Part shown: piece by piece, positions 1-12,497 of the stretch
How the letters are laid out: every line of letters begins with the position of its first letter
Position numbering within the stretch: position 1 is the stretch's first letter
Assembly: GCF_022201045.2 (NCBI RefSeq)
Contig: NC_068560.1
Location: 24,631,501-24,695,500 of the forward strand
DNA: 64,000 nucleotides
Direction of reading: 5' to 3'
From: Citrus sinensis
Lineage: Eukaryota; Streptophyta; Magnoliopsida; Sapindales; Rutaceae
Translations under genes and position numbers: made by a program
Notes under the pieces: generated by a model
Databases searched by the model: none
What the model was told of the DNA's origin: nothing
What the model saw: the letters and a program-made list of their open reading frames with translations, nothing else

Positions 1-1615
1 TTGTAAACTGCCAGCCTGGGATTTGGTTTAACCTAGCTTGTATAAAATACTGAAGTGCGGCCGAAAGCACTGCCATAAATTGAGTGCCTGGAGTAATAAC
101 ATTTGAATCACATGTTTCAGGTTTTTCTTTAGCAGATAAGAGTTTCCCTGCTTCTTCAAATTCTTTCCTCAGCCTTTCCTCTTCAGCTTCCTAAGATATC
201 ATCACGACAATAAACAAAAACAATGAATAAATTGCTTGTATTGACTATAACCCACTAACATAACATAAGAAAAATCTTACAGCCTCAGCAGCATCTTTTG
301 CAGCTCTGAAACGTCGAGTACGTTGCTGATTCATTTTAGCTCTAGGCGCCACCCCATCTACAAAAATCTGTAGTAAGCAAATCTAATTCTAGAGACAAGA
401 ATAAATATAGATATCATATCTGAAATAAGACTTACCAATTGCCAAATAGAGAAGCTTTCTCGGACGAACCAATAAGAAAATATGATCAATGTAATCAAAG
501 ATAGATTTAAATACATCATCATACGAGGTAGGGGCAGGCTACAGAAATAGAAAATTATCATCAGGGTACAGTTCACAAGCAGAAGATCAAAAGTCAAGAG
601 CATAAGGAACATGAATAAATACTACTGAACATAAAACCAAATGACATTTAACAATGCGTGGGGCTATTTTAACTTAAAATTTTGACACAAATTATAAGCC
701 ATTGATCTAATTCAATTGAATGGTCGAGATGGAGGATGAATTGACATCGGTAAATACAACTTTTGACTTTGGATACCAAACATTGAATTGCATTAGATCC
801 ATGACTCAAAATTTATGTAAAAATCTTACTTGAAAATTTTGAGTTAGAATAGCCCAACCATTTAACAATTCCCAATAATTAAACCTCAAAGCAACAAGCC
901 AGTAAAACAACAGTACATTTTAACCAAGATCAATAACAATTCCAAAAAAAATCCAACAATTTAAGACAGGTATTGGCTAATACAAATGCAGTTAAGGTTA
1001 AAGAGGCCAACAAAACACTCATCGCCATAAAAAAACTTCAAATTCCAGCACTAGATTAAAACTCTAGAACAGTAACAGAAAATCACCTTGAAAACTCTAG
1101 CACAATAGTTCAAATGTCTCTAGGCATGTCTCTCAGTCTCTTCATGTTAAAGAGGTACTACCAAATAAATACCTAATAGCATTTAACAATTTCCTAATAA
1201 TTAAACCCTAAAACCAACATCCCATAAATATACCAAGAAAAAAAAATTGACTAAAATTAACAGCAATTCTCGAAAATGTATTACAGGCCAAAAAAAAAAA
1301 ATCCAGCAATTTTCATCAATTCAGAGCCAAGAAAGATAAATAAACAAATGCATATATTAAAGAATTATGAAAATTCAAGCGATAAAAACTATCGTAAGAA
1401 GCTAATACCTTGCCATCGGGGTGAAAACAAGGATGAATAATTCCGTTCATATCCAAATACAAATTATCGAATTCCATGCCGTTAGGGTTAGGTTTCGAAA
1501 CGTCAACAGGTCTGGCGACTCCTTCGCCGTCAACTTGAGGATCCTCCTCCACGACGTCAACAATCGACAGCGGATAGCGATCCGCTAACCACCGGTAAAA
1601 CGCCGGCACTCCCAT
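1..1615 (-). CDS. 5'-3' exoribonuclease, XRN4-like (5' part of gene, four exons, runs off the left edge)
   Basis: Exons read on the minus strand are 1409-1615, 436-538, 281-357 and 1-190, the last continuing outside the window. All three introns shown have GT-AG ends and the reading frame joins across them. The protein starts [15 protein letters not shown], followed by the acidic-site motif [13 protein letters not shown], then LLYLAI joined to [13 protein letters not shown] and [24 protein letters not shown], then the block [14 protein letters not shown]. These are the conserved N-terminal segments of the XRN family, which degrades decapped or cleaved RNA with a 5' monophosphate. The ADRYP version of the start fits cytoplasmic XRN4 better than nuclear XRN2/XRN3, as known from Arabidopsis family members. 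The first intron is about 870 nt. The start is the first ATG of the family motif. Subfamily assignment is inference, because the C-terminal region is not in the window. Confidence 0.93.
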
Positions 1616-2045
1616 GGCTCAGAGTTCTTTGGTCCGGATCCGTACGGTTCGGTTGAAATAATAATTTTTTTTAATGAAACTAAAATTAAATTAGAAATTT
1701 AGAAAATAGGAAGATGAGTGTACTAGCGACGGAAAATAGAAAATCAGCTCCGTTGGAGATCTGTGTATGGACAGGTAAACGGTGGGCCTACGGAGGCGGC
1801 AGAAGTAGGTGGTTGACGATTTGACGAAAATGCCCTTGGATTACGTGCGGACTTGAAGCGGAGTTGAAATTACTTAATTGTCTGAAGAAGGAGGTTGGGG
1901 AAAGTTTGACTCAATTGAGGAATGTTTGGACGCGATGATGAATCAATTCCATTTCCAATCGAGGATGTTTGGATACAACGATAAGTTTACGGGTGGTAAA
2001 CTGGTAATTGACAAGCCGCCATGGCGCTGCAGGCTCGTTTATTAA

Positions 2046-2247
2046 GAGTAATAATACAGCCACAAACTCTTGTACAAATTTATTTTGTACAAACTGACGT
2101 GGCATTAATTCATTGGTTGAATGAAAATATAAATTAATAAAAACAAATCATGTGGGCCAAGTGATATTTAATTCAACCAATCTTATCATGCCACATCAGT
2201 TTGTACAAAATAAGTTTGTACAAGAGTTTGTGGCTGTATCATTACTC
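2046..2247. mobile_element. Long-TIR MITE (202 bp) with 9-bp target duplication, Mutator-like
   Basis: The two ends, GAGTAATAATACAGCCAC and its near reverse complement ending in CATTACTC, form inverted repeats of about 65 bp that include CAAACTCTTGTACAAA and TTTTGTACAAACTG. The 9-bp sequence GTTTATTAA flanks both sides (2037-2045 and 2248-2256). Nine-bp duplications are typical of the Mutator superfamily. No coding capacity is present. A decayed relative lies at 6177-6377. Confidence 0.85.
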
Positions 2248-2864
2248 GTTTATTAAATGCCTTTAAAACCTGAAATTTTATTAATTTCAGATTTTTTTTT
2301 ATTTGCTTAACTTATTTTTTTAATTTATTCATGATTTTCGGATACTTATATCTGAGTAGAAAAATAATTTTTTTTTCTTTTATCTAAATAAAAAATTTAT
2401 TATTTTTATCTAAATAAAAAAATCTGAATGAAAAATAAAAATTATATAGTAAAAATATCTCTATTGAATATATTATTTCTTAAACTATAAAATCTAATTT
2501 TTTTATTTTTTATTCTTTAAATATCAAAAAATAAAAATAAAAAATTATAGAACTTATTATTTTCTTCAATAATTTAATATTGGTGTTACATAAATAAAAA
2601 AAATTATGATTAATTAATCTTGAATCTTGTAAATTCTTGTTAATTAAATATGGAAAAAAATGTTTGGTTACATTTTGTCGACTAGTGTTTAAAAAAGACG
2701 AAGAAATATAATAGAGGTTTCCATTTTTTTTATCTAGTATGGGAAAAAAATGAAAAAGCTTTTTGGGGTGATACAAGAACTTGAAACTCATTATAATTAA
2801 ATAATCAAGTTCAATAATCAGGTATGGAGAATTAAATATATTGATTTAAAATATGAAGTGTAAG

Positions 2865-3005
2865 GGTCTAGATATGTTGGAACCACTATAAGGCTAAACA
2901 CGCCTTCATAATTATACGATAAAAGTTATAACATATTTTTTATTATTTATCAATTTACATATGTGGCTGTAATTTGTACTTTATCTTAGAGTAACTATAA
3001 AATAC
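2865..3005 (+). repeat. Dispersed direct repeat, copy 1
   Basis: The block starting GGAACCACTATAAGG and ending CTTATCTTAGAGTAACT matches 3965-4105 in the same order and orientation (shared landmarks: AACCACT-TAAGG, ATAATTA-CG, TTTATCA-TTTAC, CTTAGAG-AACT). Divergence is considerable, so it is an old repeat of unknown class. Confidence 0.5.
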
Positions 3006-3964
3006 CTATTGCCTTAAGTCTAATGATCTAAGGATTTTGTGTAAAAAGCATCTATATAAGCACGATTATATGACCAATCATATAGAGAATTGAGTATTTT
3101 GTCCCAAAGAATTCTCTTAAGTCCTCTTTTAACCAAAAAAAAAAAAAAATCTAATATGTTCCAATTGTGTAAAGATGAATAAAAGGGTTTATATAAAAAA
3201 GTAGGCTAGAAGTATTCTGAAATACGTTATACCAACGGAAAGGGTTAAATTTTTTACAACTTCATACCAAGCAACAGAATGAGTTGAATTTTGATGTAAA
3301 AGATACTTTTCAATAAGAACGTTAATACTTAATAATAACGCATGGTCAAACCTTAATCACACTTTCAAATGAAAGAAATCATAAGAAATCCCACCAAGTC
3401 TTTTGGATCGGAACCTTATCATTACAGCTAATTAATTTAATTATAACTCTTATTTCCAGCACACACAAGAAAAGGGAAAGTCAACTTTGATTACCATACT
3501 CTTCACATCACATCTTCTCGCTAATTTATTATTCTTTAATGAATGTGCAATTGCATGGAAATATTAGTTTTTCCTTTTTTCTTTTTTCTTTTTTCTTTTT
3601 TTGTTAAATAATTACAATCTACAAATATATTACAATTTGGATCTATTGTGATTATAAATTCAAAAATCTAAGACACGTTTAAGAACTCAATAAGGATAGT
3701 GCCCCCAAGGTCTCGCTTCAGTAATAAAGAGCTACCACCTTTGGACTCAAATCCTAAGTTTAAGCCTCGCTAATGTGCATGTATTGATAAGAAAAAAAGA
3801 TTGTTAGAAAAAAACTAACAAAATTAGCTCGAAAATCTACTCCTACTAGCAACATTAAATATAAACATGATAATATTTTATGAAAAGATAATGAACTCTC
3901 ATATATGCTCAATGTTGAGAGCACCAACTCATTGCAAGCTAAAAAATCAATGATATATAAAAGG

Positions 3965-4105
3965 GTTCGATTATATTAGAACCACTTTAAGGTAGAACAT
4001 CATTTTATAATTACGCGATCAAAATTATAATGAGTTTTTTTTTACTATTTATCACTTTACGTGTACGATTACGATTCGTGCTCTACCTTAGAGCAACTCC
4101 AAGGT
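3965..4105 (+). repeat. Dispersed direct repeat, copy 2
   Basis: Second copy of the repeat at 2865-3005, with landmarks AGAACCACTTTAAGG, ATAATTACGCGATC and CTACCTTAGAGCAACT. It has no coding content and may be a fragment of an unidentified transposon. Confidence 0.5.
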
Positions 4106-4249
4106 AGTTATAGCCTATATGAAAATATTAATTTTGATTTACAAAAAAATATGTTTTGTACATATTTATTCAATACAATCACAATTAATTAGATATTTTA
4201 TAGGTTTATACTATGTGGTACACGACGGAACCATTCACATGCTTAGCAA

Positions 4250-4265
4250 CCCCCCCCCCCCCCCC
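4250..4265. repeat. Homopolymer run of 16 C
   Basis: Uninterrupted C run in otherwise AT-rich DNA. It may be length-polymorphic or an assembly-sensitive site. Confidence 0.9.
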
Positions 4266-5309
4266 GAAATTTTAAAAGATCTTAATATATTAAGCCAAAA
4301 CTAAAAAGTTTTAATATATTAAATTAAAAGTAAACCAATAGGTAATTGCCACGTAACTTTAATAATATTTGTGAGTTGGTTAATTAATTTTATCAAGACG
4401 ACTTCACAAGTCAGAATAAGAGAAGATGCATTTGAGAGTGGAATTTGAAAATTATAATCATAATGTAGTTCGAGAACCCGGGGTTTATAAATTTATCATC
4501 TATTTTTTATTTATGTTGATGGTTGATATGAACTAGAAGATCAACAATGTATCCACTTATCTACTGAATAATTTTGTTAGTACTTACTCTTTCAATTTCG
4601 AGTGCTATCTTTTTTGGCTATGTGCATTGTCAAGAATAGACTTTGCAACGAAATGGGTAATGATTTTCTCACAAACACATTGCTAACGTACATGAAGAGA
4701 GATATTACCAAGAAGATTACTATAGAGTCAATCATAAATGAGTTTCGAGATAACAAAGGACATACAATTTATTTTTTATATATGATTGAATTAGATTATA
4801 CATTCTATAATTTATGTACTGTGATTAATTCAAGATTTGAATGACATTTATTTATTTATTTATTTATTGCAATATTTTTTTCTTATGCATTTTGGCAACC
4901 CCCAATCCAATAGCTGTTTTTGCTCCCGTCTGTTGTTTATTTGAATTTTGACGGAATTATATTGATAATGTCCGGCATTATTAACCCACATAATTACAAG
5001 ACAATAAATAAAAAATACAATTCCATAATCTACGATTACTAATAATATTTTTTAAAAAAACTACTCATATTTTATATTATTATAAAAAATTAAGCGAACT
5101 CTAAATAATTCTAAGAACACCAGCCCATCATTGAACTGGTCGATTTTCTCAAATGTTATCTCTTATAACATTAAAAAATAGAAGTTGGCTTTTCAAATAC
5201 ACCAAGAGTCACATAAATATACATTGAACTGCTAGGCTGCTAACACTGTGACATGTCTTATCCAGTAGCTCAATTAGTAATTGGCTTCTTGTAGAAATAT
5301 ATATAATAT

Positions 5310-6165
5310 GGATCCGCATGCGGTACCACAGTAGTATCGTGCCGCATCCTTTGTCTTTTGTGGCAGCAATATTGTAAATTTTCATATAACTCCATGTTAC
5401 TCGTTTTTATTTAAACTTTGATTCACAAATATTAAGTTAATATCTATTGCATTCATATGAACATTTTAGTTAGCACATTATACTATTTATTATTTACAAA
5501 TTCTTATTCTATATTGCACTTATATCACAATACCCCCTCTGTGAACCGAAATGTCCATGCCGAACCCACAAACCCGACCCGGATGTTATTTTCATTTCTG
5601 GCCACTTCACCGGCCAAGGTTGGTACCGATCAGAAGATCATGTGATGCCGGTCATCTCCATGCCAATCTTGTCGCCGAAAAGCGTTCGGAAAGCTGCCGA
5701 TTGAAGTCGTGAAAAGCTGCGGAACCGCCACTTCAATTCGCCGTGATTTCTCCGGTTTCCGGTGACGATATCACTTGGGTTTTGCTCCCCACGATTCCCT
5801 CTGTATTTTCTGACCAATCATAGCCACCGGGGGAGCCGATTTGCCGTTGATCGGTTGTTGAAGGATTCACGGCTTTGGGACCTCAATCCAGCGCCATCAC
5901 CACGCGTGGGAGGTCACCACCGCCACCGTTGGACTCAGCTCGGCCAGAAGTGTCTAACTCGAGTTTCCAATCGCCGTTAGTTGAAATCCGGTCACCGTTG
6001 GTCGGCATGGGCATTTCGGTAATGTTTACATGGATACAGTTGAAATTAACTTAATATTTGTAAAGTAAAGTTTAAATAAAAAAGAGTGAAAGGGGTTATA
6101 TGAAAATTTATCACAAAAGACAAAAAGAAGTGGCACGGTACCACTGTGGTACCGCAGACGGATCC
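5310..6165. mobile_element. Non-autonomous Mutator-like element (856 bp) with long TIRs and 9-bp target duplication
   Basis: The termini GGATCCGCATGCGGTACCAC (left) and the reverse complement of the right end, GGATCCGTCTGCGGTACCAC, begin inverted repeats that can be followed for about 170 bp (shared TTTGTCTTTTGTG, AATTTTCATATAAC, TTTATTTAAACTTT, CAAATATTAAGTTAAT). The 9-bp ATATAATAT flanks both ends (5301-5309 and 6166-6174). The interior (about 5570-6000) is much richer in G+C than its surroundings, as in Pack-type MULEs that carry captured gene pieces. I do not recognise the donor gene and see no transposase. Confidence 0.85.
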
Positions 6166-6176
6166 ATATAATATAC

Positions 6177-6377
6177 GAGTGATAATACAATCATAAATTT
6201 TTGTACAAATTTATCTTATATAAATTAATGTGACATTAATTTATTGGTTAAATAAAAATATAAAATAATAAAAATAAATTATGTAGATTAAAAATATTTA
6301 ATTCAATCAATTTTATCATACCACATTAATTTATATAAAATAAATTTATACATAAATTTATGGATATATTATTACTC
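6177..6377. mobile_element. Decayed copy of the 202-bp long-TIR MITE
   Basis: Starts GAGTGATAATACAATCA and ends GATATATTATTACTC, matching the element at 2046-2247 along its length but with many C-to-T and G-to-A changes (for example TACAGCCACAAACTC has become TACAATCATAAATTT). That pattern fits methylated-cytosine decay. It begins two bases after the target duplication of the 856-bp element. I see no clear target duplication of its own. Confidence 0.7.
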
Positions 6378-6887
6378 ATCATGTGAAACACAAACATACA
6401 AGCCAAAGGCAAAAACAAAGACAAAAGGTATGGACCCCTCCCCCAAAAAAAAAAAACGAAGACTCCAATCAAAAAAAAAAAATTTTAAAAAAAATAATGA
6501 AATGAATTTTACTCTTGGAGTTAACTTTTGTAGTATGTTTCTGACAAGTAAACATTAAAAAATTTATTTCTAACATACTTTTCATTTTAAGTTATATATT
6601 CCTATTTTCAGAAATCTCTTGAACAAGATAAGGAATTTCTCCCTGACCGGAAAGCTCACCTTTCATCCACTATCATGTTTATCAGAAGCTGATCTCTAAC
6701 AAAAATTTTCCAAATGGGCTTTCATTATATATATATATATATATATATATAGAGGGTCCGGGGTGCAACTTGCATCCAACCGTTTGATGCACTTAAATGA
6801 GTAGAGTCCATGGGCATCTAACGATTGGATGAAACTGTAGCACAGTACCACATTTGTACCATAAATTTTCTCATATATATATATATG

Positions 6888-7012
6888 GCAATCCCTATCT
6901 TACATGCATGTAAGATACATCCCTCTTATATGAATAGTATATGTATGGGACCCATATACTATTCATGTGAGAGGAATGTATCTTACATACATGTAAGATA
7001 GAAGAATCCTAT
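6888..7012. mobile_element. Palindromic MITE inside a TA microsatellite
   Basis: CTATCTTACATGCATGTAAG starts an arm of about 50 bp whose reverse complement follows after a short GGGACC-containing centre and ends ACATACATGTAAGATAG. (TA)n tracts flank it on both sides (about 6873-6888 and 7012-7031), with another at 6727-6751. The structure resembles TA-targeting mini-elements such as Stowaway or microns. The superfamily is not certain. Confidence 0.6.
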
Positions 7013-7176
7013 ATATATATATATATATATATGTTTGTATGTATGTATGTATGTATGGATATATGCATATGTATTTTTTACCCAAAGTTGATACAACTTT
7101 GAAAGACGAAAAATAACACAATGATGACCCATTAAAAAATAAAAGTCAAGAAAGCAACTTTCATATATTGAATAAA

Positions 7177-7886
7177 GGAGGATTGTCACCTTCCCCACTA
7201 CACTAATTTACATATACCATTTACTCTCTTTTTATTTTTATAATGACCAAAAACTCCCCTGATAATATAAATTTATAATATTACCCTTATTTTTAATTAC
7301 TATTTTATTTATATTTATTATAAATTAAATAAATTACATGAATAAAAACTAAATAAAAAAATTAAGTATTAAAAAAAGAAATATATGTTTTGATATGAGT
7401 AAAAAAATTAATAATACTTTTTTTTTGTAATTATTTATTTTGTGAATATTTTCTTATAATAAATATTTTGTAATATTTTAAAATTAAATTTAAAAAGTAT
7501 AGGCAAAATATTTTATTATTTATCTTATAATAAATTTTTATTTGTCATTCAAATTTTCTTATTATAATTTTTTATCATTTTATAATAACTTTCTTATATA
7601 TTTATTATAAGAAATTTGCACAAAATAAATAAGTACAAGAAAAAAATTTTATTATTAATTTTTTTCTCATATCAAAACATATATTTCTTATTTTTAATGT
7701 TTAATTTTTTATTTAGTTTATATTCACACTATTTATTTAATTTATAATAAATATAAATAAAAAAATAATTAAAAATAAAGATAATATTATAAATTTATAC
7801 CATCAATAGAGTTTTTGACCATTATAAAAATAATATAAAAAAAATAATATATATTAATTACCATAGGGAAAAATTATCAATCTCCC
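7177..7886. mobile_element. Foldback-type MITE (710 bp) with 10-bp target duplication
   Basis: Nearly the whole element is one inverted repeat with arms of about 350 bp. The outer ends GGAGGATTGTCACC and GGGAGATTGATAAT (reverse complement of the right end) pair, as do TATAATGACCAAAAACTC and TTTGATATGAG further in. ATTGAATAAA flanks both sides (7167-7176 and 7887-7896). It is very AT-rich and has no coding capacity. It lies just upstream of the first OASTL promoter. Confidence 0.85.
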
Positions 7887-7990
7887 ATTGAATAAAAGTA
7901 TAAAATCAAGTAACCAGGTATGTTTATTTATTTATTCATTTTTATTTTTTGTTTTGTTCTATATTTCTCATTTGGCCGCCTGAAGAATAT

Positions 7991-7998
7991 TATATAAG
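7991..7998 (+). promoter_or_regulatory. Probable TATA box of the first OASTL gene
   Basis: TATATAAG lies about 630 bp before the ATG. A 5' UTR intron can be seen downstream (donor CTTG|GTAAGT at 8127, acceptor TCTGCAG at 8599), which puts transcription start shortly after 8020. This is inference from motif and spacing. Confidence 0.5.
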
Positions 7999-8622
7999 CA
8001 AAATCATCGTAACGCATAAACATAATTATTATCAGGAGATTTAGTTGTTTTTCAATTTTCTACTGTTTTCCAGCTGCCTTGACATTGTTTACGATTCTTC
8101 CCAGAGAAAGCTTTCACGTTCGCTTGGTAAGTAGTTGAAGCTTCAGACTATCTCTTTGTCGTTTCATAAATCCCAGCTTTCGTTTAAAGTCAGCTTTTTA
8201 TTTTCATTTTTTTGGGTTCTGCCCAGATAAGATTTTCTATGTAAGCTATTAAAGTTTCGGTTTTTATCTCCATTGCTTCAAGATTTTGTACTTGAAATCT
8301 CGAGTTTGACGTTTGTGTATTATTTTGTTATCTGGGTGGGTTTATATCACTCAAAAAGTTTTAATCTTTCTTCAGTTTTGTTGAGTGTTTTCTATTGGGG
8401 GCTAATCTTAGTTTAGTTGAAAATCTCTAGGTTTTTCTTCAATGGCAAAAAGAAAAAAAGAAGAAGTTATCGTGTTCATTTTCTCGGCTACCAAAATGGT
8501 TTTTTCATTTAAGTTTTGAAGTTTGAATGAATCAACTACTGTTTGGATACCGTTACATATTGTTTTCTCTGATCCATTCTCTTTTAAATGCTTCTGCAGT
8601 AACTTGAAAAAAAGAAAAAAAA

Positions 8623-11600
8623 ATGGTGGAGGAGAAGTCCGTGATTGCGAAAGATGTCACTGAAGTAAGCTGTTCTCATTACCTTTTTTGTAATCATGAT
8701 TGTTTGCTGGGTTGAAGATGTTTTGGTTTTGCTCATTTTGTGTTTCCTTTTCTGGTTGACTTTTGTAGTTGATTGGTAAAACACCATTGGTGTATCTCAA
8801 CCGCATTGTGGATGGTTGCGTTGCTAGAATTGCTGCCAAGCTGGAGATGATGGAACCCTGCTCTAGCGTCAAAGATAGGTATTAGTTACATTTACTTTGT
8901 TCTGCATGAATAGAATATGAAGTAAGATATTCGCAGTAAGTTTGACCATATTCATAATATTAGTAGGCTGTAGTTGGTTGCATAGAGTCCTGATATAGTT
9001 TCTGACAGATCCAAGATTATTGAGTATATCATATATTGTTATTCAAGGATTTTGGTCATGCAAAATGTCATCCTTGACAAGATTATATGTCTGTATTCTT
9101 AATATTGTCTATAATAAAATTTGGATTTCTTTAATATTGACTTGGGATTGGCTTAGTAGATATGATATGCTCATTTTTTGAGTGCTTGCAGAATTGGATA
9201 CAGTATGATCGCTGATGCAGAGGAGAAGGGTCTCATTAGACCAGGCGAGGTCAGTGATTCAATCATTCTTGTTCAGTCAGAGTTTATGAATGCTTGTGCT
9301 GATCTGTAACTTTTATATATAGTCCACCACCTTCTATCTGTTTCGATATATTATTCTTTTAATATTGATAATTTGGTGATTATAGTACTGTAACTCCGGT
9401 TGGGTAGTAGAAGATGCTTTAGAATGACAAGAAAGCTTTCATTTTGACAAAAAAATTGTTGATTCTTATGTGGTTCAGAGTGTCCTGATTGAGCCTACCA
9501 GCGGTAATACTGGTATAGGGTTGGCATTCATGGCAGCTGCTAAGGGTTACAGACTTATAATTACCATGCCTGCTTCAATGAGTCTTGAAAGAAGAATGGT
9601 TCTCCTAGCTTTTGGAGCTGAGCTTGTGCTCACTGATCCTGCCAGGGGCATGAAGGGAGCTGTTCAGAAGGCAGAAGAGATAAGGGACAAGACACCGAAT
9701 TCCTATGTCCTTCAGCAGTTTGAAAACCCAGCAAACCCAAAGGTAACATTTGAATCAGTTATTTAATAATTTTAAAATATTTCCTGTATACGTCAATTAC
9801 TTGTTGGAAAGATTTGCAATCTAATTTTTCTTACTTTTAGATCCACTACGAGACTACCGGACCAGAGATCTGGAAAGGCACCGGTGGTAAGATTGATGCC
9901 CTTGTTTCTGGTATAGGGACTGGTGGTACTGTCACTGGTGCAGGGAAGTATCTCAAAGAGCATAATCCTGAAATTAAGGTCAGCTTTTGCTGTTCATGAT
10001 TTAGATGGAAAAGTTGTTAAGATTAAATTTGTTGATTGTGTTTGCCTTTGTTCTGGTTTCTGATGTTGCTGTTTCCGTCCCTGTTTTGTGTTCAGCTCTA
10101 TGGCGTTGAACCAGTTGAAAGTGCTGTGCTGTCTGGAGGGAAACCTGGTGGGTTATGATATTTGACAAGTTTATTTAAAGTTTTCTTGCTCATTTGTTAT
10201 ATTTGCTTAGTTGCAATTGCACGTTCTACATAAATATTCTACCGTAGGAGGGATTATTTTTTACAAAGAAAAAAAAGAAAGAAGTTAATTAACTGCAGCA
10301 TGTTTGGTGCCATCCCACAACGATGAGTCTATGCCTATTAGTATTCCTGTAATATTAAAGCCCTTCTATCAATGTTGCTTGTATTTGTCTAAAGTGAACA
10401 ATATCTTGTTAATTCTTGTGCTAATGCGATGAATTACATGCTTTTAAATGTGTAAGGTCCCCATAAGATCCAAGGAATAGGTGCTGGCTTCATCCCTGGA
10501 GTTTTGGACGTCAATTTACTAGATGAAACTGTTCAAGTAAGCCTCAAAGCTTCTGACGTGATAGGTCTTTCATTCAGCATGTGAACCTATACATCTGTTA
10601 AATATAAGTGCTATCATTACTTTATCCAGTTGCCGTTGGTAAAGCACATACAATGAGAAACCATGTAAACAAATGTATTTGCCTTGCAATAATTTAATGG
10701 ACCTCGTTCTCAACAGTAACATGGTAGCATTTCCGGCCTCACTGGGGGGGCTGTCAAATTACATCGAATGCCTATAAGCTTGGGACAGGATTGCTTTTTA
10801 ATGGTTCATTTAATTTGTACGGAAAGTATCAGAACATCTAGTAAAAAATCTATGGTTAGATATCCTTTGGTGGGAGATCCAGTAGTAGTCTTTTAAGTCT
10901 TTCTATGAGGGTGTTGCATAGATGCACAAATTACCTAGTGCTACAACAATTAAGTCAGAGACAGTGGAGTTATCTGAGATTTTAAGAGATTTTAAAATCT
11001 GTAACCTCTTGAATGACAGACAGTATATAATTCTGATAGTTATGAATTATTCTTCTTTCCTCTTCCCGTGAATCCATTTCTATTTTTTTTTAATCACCAT
11101 GGTGTAAAGTTAACAAATCATAGCAAAAACTGAACCATGATAACTTTATGCCTTTGCAGATATCAAGTGAAGAAGCTATTGAGACTGCGAAGCTTCTTGC
11201 ACTTAAAGAAGGATTGTTGGTAAGTCTGAGTTTTCTAAGCTGTTTCAATAAGGGAACCTTTGAGATTTTGACATTTTGTCATCACTTCAAATCTTATCGT
11301 AGCATTTGTTAGTTTGTGGTTGTGACTTCAGAGTTCTTTTTGCTTTTCTGTGAGTTTTGTGCTAATCTGAGCATACGTATTGCAGGTTGGGATATCATCC
11401 GGAGCTGCTACTGCAGCTGCAATTCAGATAGCAAAGAGGCCGGAAAATGCTGGAAAACTCATTGTGGTAAGTTTAACAATCTCACTAATCCTTGTATACT
11501 TAAACACACCGTTTTGGTTATTGTTATTAGTCCGGATATCAAAATAAATGCTTAGTTGGCATAATCATTTGGTCAAGCAACAAATAAGCTTGCTAATCTG

Positions 11601-11714
11601 TGTAATTTGAACCCTTAACAGGTGGTCTTCCCCAGCTTCGGAGAGCGATACCTCTCTTCTGTTTTATTTGAATCTGTGAAAAAGGAGGCAGAGAGCATGG
11701 TGTTTGAGCCGTGA
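8623..11714 (+). CDS. Cysteine synthase / O-acetylserine (thiol)lyase, cytosolic type, 10 coding exons
   Basis: PLP enzyme that joins O-acetylserine and sulfide to make cysteine. Exons: 8623-8664, 8769-8878, 9192-9249, 9479-9742, 9841-9978, 10096-10147, 10457-10536, 11160-11219, 11386-11466, 11622-11714. They give 325 residues, the usual length for a cytosolic plant OASTL, and there is no transit peptide. Key sites seen: SSVKDR with the PLP lysine (about residue 48), substrate loop PTSGNTG, phosphate loop GIGTGGT, SSGAA near the C-terminus, and the end [11 protein letters not shown]. The sequence closely follows Arabidopsis OASA1 as known from the family, including PGESVLIEP and KPGPHKIQG. 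A 5' UTR intron (8127-8599) and an AATAAA signal at 11945 complete the gene. This is the most conserved member of the window's OASTL array and probably the ancestral housekeeping copy. Confidence 0.96.
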
Positions 11715-12497
11715 GATATGCCCAAACCTTTTGAGTCACCAGTCCCGTATTCTGTGGGGACTAACTTGCTTTTCTAGTCAGAATTTCATTTTGGTTGGAT
11801 GCTTTCGCATCTTCATGTTTTCTTATAAACAACTACAAATCTTTGCAATTCCTTACCCTGTGGAGGAGGTTTCACTGTTTGTGTAAAAATCTGTGGAAAC
11901 TTATATGGGTTAAAGTTCTGTAGTCTATACTGCGCTTGAGAATGAATAAAGTTTGGAATTAGGTGTTGTAGAGAATAGTTTTATAATCTTTATTTATTTA
12001 GGAATCACTAAATCAATAATCACGAGGGAAACTTAGAAACGAAAACAGTAAATCCATGGCTTGAGAATGACATGTCAATACGTGATCTTGGAATGAAAGG
12101 TTATTCTGCTCTTCAATCACAGCCACAAGTACTCATACGCCTTTGGATGACACAGTCTTATATGTAACACAGTGTCACAGCCGCGACAAAATTTTGGTGG
12201 TCGTTCATAATTTGTCACATTCAGTATTATTTATGTATTAATTTATGGTGTCTGACAGAAAATTTGTGAAGCTCAATGGATAAATTAGCTGTTGCTGGGG
12301 GCGTCGTCGGAACTAACACCTTACTGACGCATCATACAAATGTCCATCCAGTTACATGCACTTGTCAACGTAAATACATATTATTATCCAGTTACAAACA
12401 CTCGTCAATGTAAATACATGACACGTGGTAGTCGTAAAAGCGGTCGCCGTAGTGTAACCAACACTATTAGGCAATTAGTGATAAGTTTCAGAAGCGA

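Larger units (their letters stand above)
2257..5300. other. AT-rich intergenic stretch without a recognisable gene
   Basis: No open frame here resembles a protein family; the 60-80 codon frames look like chance. The stretch contains an ancient direct repeat pair (listed separately), a (CTTTTTT)n-like pyrimidine tract near 3565-3600, a 16-base C run, and a (TTTA)n run near 4850. Confidence 0.6.

Noticed and set aside
3665..3800. Possible tRNA-derived SINE (AGGTCTCGCTTCAG, AAATCCTAAGTTTAAGCC, ending in an A-rich tract)
   Set aside because: Box A and box B matches are too weak and no flanking duplication is seen.
4119..4844. Open frames of 60-80 codons in the 4.1-4.9 kb stretch
   Set aside because: No resemblance to known families, AT-driven composition and no splice context; the first runs through the poly-C tract.
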